From: Actinomycetota bacterium
GTDB taxonomy: Bacteria > Actinomycetota > Acidimicrobiia > IMCC26256 > BP-133
NCBI GenBank assembly: GCA_030838815.1
Contig: JAUZEX010000273.1
Location: 1 to 10,781 of the forward strand
Reading direction: 5' to 3'
Length of the DNA stretch: 10,781 nt
Shown: positions 1 through 6,867 of the stretch, piece after piece
Numbering within the stretch: the stretch's first letter is position 1
Layout of the letters: every line of letters starts with the position of its first letter
Made by a program: the position numbers and the translations under genes
The notes under the pieces: generated by a model
What the model was told of the DNA's origin: nothing
Seen by the model: the letters and a program-made list of their open reading frames with translations, nothing else
Databases searched by the model: none

Positions 1-21
1 CGCTCCCCACGGCCGGTTCCG

Positions 22-34
22 TATCCTCCTTGTG
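22..34 (+). promoter_or_regulatory. Candidate leaderless promoter of the response regulator gene
   Basis: TATCCT at 22-27 fits the actinobacterial -10 pattern TAnnnT. Six bases later comes the GTG at 34, so a transcript starting at the usual distance would begin on the start codon itself. No Shine-Dalgarno sequence precedes the GTG, which fits leaderless initiation. The -35 position would fall at or before the window edge and cannot be judged. Confidence 0.4.
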
Positions 35-780
35 TGGCCACCGTCGTCGTCATCGAGGATGAAGAACCCATCGCCGCCGCCGTCGCCGCCCGGCTGCGGA
101 GCGAGGGCTTCGACGTGGAGGTGGCCGTCGACGGCCCGTCCGGCGTGGCCCTCGTGGAGCGGGCCCGGCCCGACCTCGTCGTCCTCGACCTCATGCTTCC
201 CGGCTTCGACGGCCTCGAGGTCTGCCGGCGGATCCAGAAGGACCGGCCCGTCCCCGTCCTCATGCTGACGGCCCGCGACAGCGAGACCGATCTCCTGGTC
301 GGTCTCGCCGTCGGCTCCGACGACTACCTCACCAAGCCGTTCAGCCCCCGGGAGCTGGTGGCCCGGGTTCACGCCATCCTCCGCCGGGTCGACCGGTCGG
401 CCGAGGCCAAGGCGGCCGCCGACCCCGCCGTGCGGACCCTCCGCCTAGGCAAGGTCGCCCTGGAGCCGGCCACCCGGCGGGCGACCCTCGACGGTGAGCC
501 CGTCCACCTCACCCCGACCGAGTTCGACATCCTGGCCCTCCTCGGCGACAAGCCCGGGGTCGTGTTCACCAGGGAAAAGATGCTGGCTGAGATCTGGGGC
601 TACCGGGACGGCTTCGGCGCCCGGACCGTCGATTCCCACGTGCAGGCCCTGCGCCGGAAGCTGGGAGCGGGCGTCATCCGCACCGTCCACGGCGTCGGAT
701 ACGCGGCGGGGGACGACGAGCTCTCTCCGAGGGCGGTCGGCCCCGGGGTTCGGGGTGTCCCCGGAGAGAACAATTCGTGA
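34..780 (+). CDS. OmpR/PhoB-family response regulator
   Basis: A 248-residue DNA-binding response regulator, the cytoplasmic output half of a two-component system. Receiver domain, about residues 3-118: acidic pocket E8/D9, phospho-acceptor D52 in VVLDLMLPG, T79 in MLTA and K101 in the TKPF motif, so all switch residues are present. Winged-helix domain, about 137-226, with the family's LTPTEFDILALL stretch, the recognition helix around TVDSHVQALRRKL and the closing wing RTVHGVGY. About 22 residues of poorly conserved tail follow. The GTG at 34 gives the normal receiver N-terminus (MATVVVIEDEE). The last four bases overlap the kinase start (GTGA at 777-780), so the pair should be translationally coupled. 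Its target genes cannot be read from the sequence; the co-directional ribB is a candidate. Confidence 0.95.
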   Translation: MATVVVIEDEEPIAAAVAARLRSEGFDVEVAVDGPSGVALVERARPDLVVLDLMLPGFDGLEVCRRIQKDRPVPVLMLTARDSETDLLVGLAVGSDDYLTKPFSPRELVARVHAILRRVDRSAEAKAAADPAVRTLRLGKVALEPATRRATLDGEPVHLTPTEFDILALLGDKPGVVFTREKMLAEIWGYRDGFGARTVDSHVQALRRKLGAGVIRTVHGVGYAAGDDELSPRAVGPGVRGVPGENNS

Positions 781-1793
781 CGCCCTCCCTCCGGCGGCCG
801 CTCGACGGCCTGCCGTCCATCAAGTGGAAGCTGGGGGCGGTGATCGTGGCCGCCGTGGTCGTGACCGTGATGGTCGTCGACTTCGGCGTCCGGGCCGGCG
901 TGTCGCCCATCCTCTCCGGCCTGGCCGCCGGAAGCCTGTCGATCCTGATGGTGCAGGTCCTGGCCCGGGGGATGACATCGCCGCTGCGGGAGATGGCCGC
1001 CGCCAGCCGAGCCATGGCCCAGGGCGAGTACGGTCGCCGGGTCACGGCCACGTCCCTCGACGAGGTCGGCGAGCTGGCCCGGGCCTTCAACGCCATGGCC
1101 GCCGAGCTGGCCGAGACCGACAGGATGCGGCGCGACCTGGTGGCCAACGTCTCCCACGAGCTGCGGACGCCGATCACGGCCCTCCAGGCCGGCCTCGAGA
1201 ATCTGGTCGACGGGGTGGAGCCGCCGGGCCCGGAGCAGCTCCGCACGATGCTCAAGCAGGCGGAGCGGCTCGGCCGGCTGGTGACCCAGCTGCTCGATCT
1301 GTCCCGCCTGGAATCGGGGGCGATCCCGCTCCAGCGCAGCACCTTCAAGGTGCTCCCGGTCCTGGAGGACGCGGCCGACGAGTCCCGCCTCCACGCTCCC
1401 CATGTGCAAGTCTCCGTATCGGTGGACGAGCCGGGGCTCGCGGCCGACGGTGACCCGGAGCGGGTCCACCAGGTCGTCGCGAACCTCCTCGAGAACGCCA
1501 TCCGGCACTCACCCACCGGGGGGAAAGTCGAAGTACGGGCCCGCCCGGACAAGGGTCGGGTCGCCATCGAAGTACTGGACGAGGGGCCAGGGATCCCCGA
1601 AGAGGAGGCGAGCCGGGTGTTCGAACGCTTCTACCGGGCCGACACGGCCCGCTCGTCGAGCGTGGGAGGGGCCGGTCTCGGCCTCGCCATCGCCCGCTGG
1701 ATCGTCGACCTCCACGGGGGCGACATCCGGGCGGAGCGGCGGACGCCGACGGGCTGCCGGATGGTCGTCCTGCTCCCGGGAGCGGCCCGGTGA
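777..1793 (+). CDS. Membrane sensor histidine kinase (HAMP-HisKA-HATPase)
   Basis: A 338-residue kinase, partner of the regulator just upstream. Two hydrophobic segments, about residues 18-36 and 44-62, are joined by a loop of under ten residues, so there is almost no external sensor domain. A HAMP linker (about 63-115) follows, ending in the typical DEVGELARAFNAMA. The dimerisation/phosphotransfer domain has the H-box SHELRTP with H127. The ATPase domain shows the N-box (N236, N240 in NLLENAIRHS), G1 (D268, G270, G272 in DEGPGIP), the F-box region VFERFYRAD, and G2 (GGAGLGLAI, 297-305). The ribosome site GGAGAG at 763-768 lies eight bases before the GTG. The signal is unknown; with so short a loop it is probably sensed within the membrane or by a partner protein. 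Confidence 0.94.
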   Translation: MTPSLRRPLDGLPSIKWKLGAVIVAAVVVTVMVVDFGVRAGVSPILSGLAAGSLSILMVQVLARGMTSPLREMAAASRAMAQGEYGRRVTATSLDEVGELARAFNAMAAELAETDRMRRDLVANVSHELRTPITALQAGLENLVDGVEPPGPEQLRTMLKQAERLGRLVTQLLDLSRLESGAIPLQRSTFKVLPVLEDAADESRLHAPHVQVSVSVDEPGLAADGDPERVHQVVANLLENAIRHSPTGGKVEVRARPDKGRVAIEVLDEGPGIPEEEASRVFERFYRADTARSSSVGGAGLGLAIARWIVDLHGGDIRAERRTPTGCRMVVLLPGAAR

Positions 1794-1816
1794 CCCTTTC
1801 CGGAGAGAGCAAGGTT

Positions 1817-2452
1817 GTGACCGGCGAGGCCTCCGTGGTCGAGGCGTTGCGACGGATGCAGCGGGGCGAGATGGTGCTCGTCTCCGACGGCGCCGACCGG
1901 GAGGACGAGGCCGACCTGACGATGGGCGCCCAGTGGGTCACCCCCGAGGCCATCGCCTTCATGCTGCGCCACGGCCGGGGCCTCGTCTGCATGCCCTGCG
2001 AGGGTGCCCGCCTCGACCGCCTCGGCATCGGCCCCATGGTCACCGAGGCCGATTGCGACACCGCCTTCACCGTCTCGATCGACCACCACAGCGTGGGCAG
2101 CGGCATCTCGGCCGTCGACCGCGCCGCCACCATCCGGGCCGTCCTCGATCCCTGGGCCGGCGCGGCCGACTTCGTCCGGCCCGGCCACGTCTTCCCGCTC
2201 CGGGCCCGGGAAGGCGGCGTGCTCGTGCGGACGGGCCACACCGAGGCGGCCGTGGACCTGGCCCGCATGGCCGGGCTGGCGCCGTGCGCCGTGATCTGCG
2301 AGGTCCTCAACGACGACGGGACGATCGCCCGGGGCCCCGAGCTGGACCGCCTGGCCGCCGATCAGGGGCTGGCCCGGGTCACGATCGAGGACCTCGTGGC
2401 CTACCGCCGCTCCGTGCTCCGGCCCGGCGTCCGGGTGTCGTTGGTGACCTGA
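1817..2452 (+). CDS. ribB: 3,4-dihydroxy-2-butanone 4-phosphate synthase
   Basis: A 211-residue stand-alone RibB, which converts ribulose 5-phosphate to formate and the four-carbon precursor of riboflavin. Seen: DREDEAD near residues 27-33 (family form usually REDEGD or RENEGD, so a Gly-to-Ala change in the acidic loop), FTVSID, RPGHVFPLR, RTGHTEA with catalytic H141, and E162 in CEVLNDDG; the 21-residue His-to-Glu spacing matches E. coli RibB. There is no GTP cyclohydrolase II domain, although many actinobacteria carry the RibBA fusion. Start: GTG 1817 has the strong site GGAGAGAG at 1802-1809 and matches the usual N-terminus. The in-frame GTG at 1790 overlaps the kinase stop, has GGGAG seven bases upstream, and would give 220 residues. 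Either way it follows the kinase within 25 bases, so it probably shares that operon. Confidence 0.93.
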   Translation: MTGEASVVEALRRMQRGEMVLVSDGADREDEADLTMGAQWVTPEAIAFMLRHGRGLVCMPCEGARLDRLGIGPMVTEADCDTAFTVSIDHHSVGSGISAVDRAATIRAVLDPWAGAADFVRPGHVFPLRAREGGVLVRTGHTEAAVDLARMAGLAPCAVICEVLNDDGTIARGPELDRLAADQGLARVTIEDLVAYRRSVLRPGVRVSLVT

Positions 2453-2463
2453 CCGTCGCGCCT

Positions 2464-3318
2464 CTAGGCGGGGAGGTGCTCGTGCGGCTCGCCCTCGGTC
2501 CGGGCCAGTTCGATGCGCTCCTGGCCGACCTGCACCAGCCGCAGCATCGTGACGAGCCCGAGGCCGCCGAGCATGTTCCCGGCGGTGGCCAGGCCGACCA
2601 CGCCCAGCCAGTGGGCGTAGCCGAACGGCGCCCCGGCGTGGAGGGCGGCGAAGCTCAGCAGTGAGACCACGATGGCGTGGTTGAGCGTGCCGGCCACGAG
2701 CAGGAAGGCGGCGGCCATGGCCGCCGCCAGCTTGGCCGGGACCGACTCCGTCGACCGCTCCATCCAGGTCATGAGCGTGATGACCAGCCCGCCCAGGATG
2801 GCCAGGGCGAAGGCCCGCCCGACCGGGAACCGGGCGTACTCGGTCGCGATCTCCACCGCCGTGTGCCGCAACTTGGGTTGGCCGGCCATGATCAGGCCGG
2901 TCATGACCCAGCCGCCGGCGAGGTTCATGACCGCCGTCCCGAACCACAGCCGGAGGAGCTTGCCGATCGAGGCTCGCCGGGCGGTCACGGCCATCACCGG
3001 AACCAGGAAGTTCTCCGTGAACAGCTCGCTCTGCGCCAGCGTCAGGGCGATGAAACCGATCCCGAAGGCCAGCCCGGCCAGGAGGCTGCTGCCGGTCGCC
3101 TCCTTCACCAGCAACAGGCCCAGGACGCCGAGACCGACGTCGAAACCGCCCACGACCCCCGTCGCCAGCAGCCCCGGCCAGCTCCGGGTGAGCCGGTGCT
3201 CGCCCTCGGCCACCGTCCGGAGGAACGTCTCGGTGAGCTCCTGGCCGCCGGACTGGGCCTCGGCGGCGACGGCCAGATCGTGGCCCATCTGCCCGTCAGT
3301 GATGCGGGTCTCGATCAC
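2464..3318 (-). CDS. Formate/nitrite transporter family (YfdC-like) membrane protein
   Basis: A 284-residue inner-membrane protein of the FNT channel family, which passes small monovalent acids such as formate or nitrite; this branch resembles E. coli YfdC, whose substrate is not established. Hydrophobic segments lie near residues 48-70, 78-95, 122-145, 167-186, 197-225 and 234-259, the six expected. Family marks are SELFTENF (97-104), N213-H214 (the position of the FNT pore histidine) and the late GNMLGGLGLV stretch. A soluble N-terminal arm of about 45 residues precedes helix 1. The start is GTG at 3318 with a weak AGGG six bases ahead; ATG at residue 11 is an alternative. It lies 75 bases after the exporter permease on the same strand and may be read through from it. 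Its stop is 11 bases from the ribB stop, coming the other way. Confidence 0.88.
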   Translation of the reverse strand: MIETRITDGQMGHDLAVAAEAQSGGQELTETFLRTVAEGEHRLTRSWPGLLATGVVGGFDVGLGVLGLLLVKEATGSSLLAGLAFGIGFIALTLAQSELFTENFLVPVMAVTARRASIGKLLRLWFGTAVMNLAGGWVMTGLIMAGQPKLRHTAVEIATEYARFPVGRAFALAILGGLVITLMTWMERSTESVPAKLAAAMAAAFLLVAGTLNHAIVVSLLSFAALHAGAPFGYAHWLGVVGLATAGNMLGGLGLVTMLRLVQVGQERIELARTEGEPHEHLPA

Positions 3319-3358
3319 GGACGCCCTGTACCCGCCGCCAGAAGCTGGAAAACGATGG

Positions 3359-3382
3359 GCCGGGTGATCCGCCGGGTGATCC
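3359..3382. repeat. Perfect 2 x 12 bp tandem repeat
   Basis: GCCGGGTGATCC occurs twice head to tail, followed at 3383-3390 by the palindrome GGGCGCCC. It lies in the 75-base gap between the permease stop and the start of the FNT-family gene on the minus strand, about 40 bases ahead of that start. It could be an operator for the FNT-family gene or a chance slippage product. Confidence 0.6.
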
Positions 3383-3393
3383 GGGCGCCCGTT

Positions 3394-4223
3394 TCAGGCC
3401 AGGACGCGGCGGCGGAAACCGTCGATGCCGAGCCAGCCGAGGACGACCACGAAGCCGGTCAGGGCGGCGTAGACGGCGGGGCCGGGCATGTGGGGCACCG
3501 GGGTGAGGGCCATGCGGAAGCCCTCGCTCATGTAGACGAGCGGGTTCACCAGCACGGCCACCTTGAGCCAGGGGATCGGGGTGAGGCGGGCCCAGGGGTA
3601 GTACGTGGCCCCGAGGAACGTGATCGGAATCACGATGACGGAGAACATCAGCGGCACCTGGTGGGGCTGCACCCGGGTGCCCAGCGCCAGGCCGAGCGAC
3701 GCCCCGGTGAGGGCGGCCAGGGGCGCCACCGTGAGCAGGGCGACCCAGGAGATCTGCAGGTGCACGGCGCTGACCGGCACCACCGCCGCCAGGGGGAACA
3801 CGATGGCCCCGGCGATGAGGGCCTGGAGGGCGCCGGAGACGATCTTCTCCACTGCCACCGCCCACACCGGCAGCGGCGCCAGTACGCGGTCCTCGATCTC
3901 CCGGGTGTAGCCGAACTCCCGCACCAGCGGGAGGGCGACGGCCTGGATGCCCTGGAAGATCATGGCGGTGGCCACCACTCCGGCGACGAGCATGGTGGAG
4001 AAGTCGGCCGCGCCCGGGCCCGTCCCCCCGATGGCCTGCCCGATGTGGGGGAAGACGTAGGTGAAGACGAACAGCAGCAGCAGCGGCTGCATGATCGTCC
4101 GCACCACGAAGATGGGCAGCTCCTTGCGGAGGACGGCGAGGTCCCGGAGCAAAAGGGCGCGGAAGGCGTGGGCGGCGGCCACCCGGCGGGGACGGAGCTC
4201 GGCGAGGACGGGGGTCGGAGACA

Positions 4224-4224
<1 letters not shown>
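3394..4224 (-). CDS. ABC-2 type transporter permease
   Basis: A 276-residue membrane subunit of a drug/polysaccharide-exporter type ABC system (DrrB-like). Hydrophobic segments fall near residues 44-60, 76-98, 128-152, 158-182, 188-208 and 250-267, six in all. The ABC-2 family signature region is seen in LGATYYPW and VNPLVYMSEGFR (about 204-237), and an amphipathic stretch with EDR..APLPV (111-120) precedes the central helices. The ATG at 4224 shares one base with the ATPase stop (TGATG), so translation is coupled; AAGGAG lies about 11 bases ahead. The same reading frame stays open upstream to 5349, but that part runs through the ATPase gene out of frame and is not coding. The substrate is unknown; neighbours give no biosynthetic cluster. 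Confidence 0.92.
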
Positions 4225-5255
<1,031 letters not shown>

Positions 5256-5370
5256 CCCGTGATCCTTCGGTCGGTCGGGCCCGGCGATCAAGGACGGCCC
5301 CAGCGGGTTGCCGCATTTGCCCTGAACCCCACCCTGCGGCGGGGTCCACCCGTCACGGATCCGGAGCCGC

Positions 5371-5383
5371 TACCGTCCCCCGT
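5371..5383 (+). promoter_or_regulatory. Candidate promoter of the DUF3048 gene
   Basis: TACCGT at 5371-5376 fits TAnnnT and stands 5 bases before an in-frame GTG (5382) and 11 before ATG 5388. No close Shine-Dalgarno sequence is present, so a leaderless or nearly leaderless transcript is likely. It sits in the 5256-5387 gap between divergent genes, which also holds an 8-bp palindrome CGGATCCG at 5356-5363. No convincing minus-strand -10 box was found in this gap. Confidence 0.35.
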
Positions 5384-5387
5384 GCTC

Positions 5388-6626
5388 ATGACAGCACTCG
5401 GGCCCCAGCGCCACCGCATGTCACGCGGCTCGTCCCTCCGGCGGATGCTCGTCGTCCTCCTCCTCGTGTCCGGCAGCGCCTGCGGCACGGACTTCCTCCG
5501 GGTGGAGACCGTCAACCCGCCGCCGACCACCACCACGTCGACGTCGACCACGACGACGACCCGGCCGAAGCCGACCACGACCACCACCCGGGCGGCGACG
5601 TCGACCACCGTCACGACGAAGCCGAAGCCGAAAGCTGCCCAACCGCCGCCCGTTCCAACCACCGGGCCGGGGTTCGGTCCCGAGAGCGCCGTTCCGCCGT
5701 CCGTGCCGGCGCCCCCCACGATGGCGGCCTCGCCGCTCACCGGGCTGCCCATGGACATCGTGCGCTCGAAGCGGCCCGTCCTCGTGGTGAAGATCGACAA
5801 CGCGCCGAAAGCCCGGCCCCAGATCGGGCTCAACCAGGCCGACGTGGTCTTCGAGGAGGGCGTCGAGGGCGGCATCACCCGGTTCGCGGCCCTGTTCCAC
5901 TCCGAGGAGTCGAAGCCGGTCGGCCCGGTGCGGTCGGCCCGCTCCACCGACATCAAGATCGTGAGCGCCCTCCACCACCCGCTCTTCGCCTACTCGGGGG
6001 CCAACGCCCTGTTCAAGCAGTACGTGGCCGACGCGCCGCTGGTCGACGTCGGGGTCGACAAGTACCCCGACCGGTACCACCGCGACAACGGCCGGTCGTC
6101 GCCCTACAACCTCTTCTCCGAGACCGAGCAGCTCCTCGACCTGGCGCCGGACGGGTCGGTGCCGCCGCCACCCCTGTTCGCCTTCCGTTCGCCGGGGACG
6201 GCACCGTCGGGTCCCGGCGCCCACGCCGCGACCCACGCCCGGGTGTGGTGGCAGGCGTCGAAGCTCACCGAGGCGATCTGGGACTGGGACGTCACGGCCA
6301 AGGGCTGGCGACGGACCCAGAACGGTGAAACCCACGTCGACGCCGCCGGCCGCCAGGTAACCCCGGCCAACGTGGTCGTGCAGTTCGTGAGCTACCACGA
6401 CACCGGCCTCGTCGACAGCTCCGGCACGTCCGTCCCCGAGGCCGACGTCGTGGGCGAGGGCGACGCCTGGGTCCTCACCGGAGGCATGCTGATCCCGTGC
6501 CACTGGTCCAAGCCCTCGAACACCGAGGTGACGCGCTACACCGACGCCACCGGCGCCGAGGTCCGGCTGGGCCGGGGCAAGACGTGGGTCGAGCTGGTCC
6601 CCCCGAACCAGGGCGAAGCCAGCTGA
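5388..6626 (+). CDS. DUF3048 (YerB-type) lipoprotein, secreted
   Basis: A 412-residue exported protein of unknown function, resembling Bacillus YerB. A signal peptide (SLRRMLVVLLLVSGSAC) ends at C32, a plausible but non-canonical lipobox because position -3 is Gly, not Leu. Residues 47-77 are about two thirds threonine, then a Pro-rich stretch runs to about 112: a flexible linker holding the domain off the membrane. The conserved part begins at SPLTGLP (115-121) and continues with VVKIDNAPKARPQ, GLNQADVVFEE, GGITRFAALFH, GPVRSARSTD, the usual N-terminal DUF3048 pattern, and a C-terminal half with VVVQFVSYHD and the closing KTWVELVP. ATG 5388 was chosen; GTG 5382 and ATG 5418 are alternatives, the last giving a compact signal peptide. 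The Thr-coding DNA at 5526-5618 is repetitive and may vary in length. Confidence 0.9.
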   Translation: MTALGPQRHRMSRGSSLRRMLVVLLLVSGSACGTDFLRVETVNPPPTTTTSTSTTTTTRPKPTTTTTRAATSTTVTTKPKPKAAQPPPVPTTGPGFGPESAVPPSVPAPPTMAASPLTGLPMDIVRSKRPVLVVKIDNAPKARPQIGLNQADVVFEEGVEGGITRFAALFHSEESKPVGPVRSARSTDIKIVSALHHPLFAYSGANALFKQYVADAPLVDVGVDKYPDRYHRDNGRSSPYNLFSETEQLLDLAPDGSVPPPPLFAFRSPGTAPSGPGAHAATHARVWWQASKLTEAIWDWDVTAKGWRRTQNGETHVDAAGRQVTPANVVVQFVSYHDTGLVDSSGTSVPEADVVGEGDAWVLTGGMLIPCHWSKPSNTEVTRYTDATGAEVRLGRGKTWVELVPPNQGEAS

Positions 6627-6628
6627 CC

Positions 6629-6646
6629 GACCGCCCCCGGGCGGTC
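6629..6646 (+). terminator. Hairpin terminator after the DUF3048 gene
   Basis: GACCGCC and GGCGGTC form a perfect 7-bp GC stem around CCCG, three bases after the stop codon. No T-run follows, as is common for high-GC actinobacterial terminators, so termination strength is uncertain. Confidence 0.55.
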
Positions 6647-6656
6647 CCGTCCGCCG

Positions 6657-6699
6657 CAACCGGCGTTCCTTTACCGGAATCGAGCGGAAAACGAACGCC
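6657..6699. repeat. Palindromic intergenic repeat, copy 1
   Basis: First of five related elements. The left arm GGCGTTC (6662-6668) pairs with the right arm GAACGCC (6693-6699), 38 bases from end to end. An inner TTT-A-CCG pairs with CGG-AAA around an 8-base loop. It is preceded by CAACC, as are the other copies (CAACT in copy 3). Confidence 0.85.
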
Positions 6700-6752
6700 A
6701 GATCGGCACCGCGGGCTGGCTCGGCCGACGCAAACAACACCGCCCCCACGGG

Positions 6753-6797
6753 CAACCGGCGTTCGACTACCGGATTTCGGCGGAAATCGAACGCCGG
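6753..6797. repeat. Palindromic intergenic repeat, copy 2
   Basis: Arms GGCGTTC at 6758-6764 and GAACGCC at 6789-6795, again 38 bases overall. The inner CCG/CGG pair is kept, while the TTT/AAA pair is lost (ACT against AAA). It lies 96 bases after copy 1, start to start. Confidence 0.85.
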
Positions 6798-6822
6798 AAT
6801 CGGACGGGCGGCCGATCCCCGG

Positions 6823-6867
6823 CAACTGGCGTTCGTTTACCGGGATCTAGCGGAAATGGAACGCCGG
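6823..6867. repeat. Palindromic intergenic repeat, copy 3
   Basis: Arms GGCGTTC at 6828-6834 and GAACGCC at 6859-6865, 38 bases overall, with inner TTT-A-CCG and CGG-AAA pairs around GGATCTAG. It lies exactly 70 bases after copy 2. Its right half contains the ATG at 6856, the first possible start of the dipeptidase gene. Confidence 0.85.

Noticed and set aside
1794..1816. FMN riboswitch ahead of ribB
   Set aside because: There is no room; the kinase gene ends within 25 bases of the start, and no conserved RFN-element sequence was noticed upstream.
2459..2470. Strong bidirectional terminator between ribB and the FNT-family gene
   Set aside because: Only a 4-5 bp stem with a tiny loop that overlaps a stop codon; too weak to call.
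6657..6867. LexA/SOS boxes or integron attC sites in the repeats
   Set aside because: Arms are GTTC then GAAC with over 20 bases between, the reverse of the actinobacterial LexA box, and the attC core pattern (RYYYAAC with GTTRRRY) is absent; no integrase is seen.
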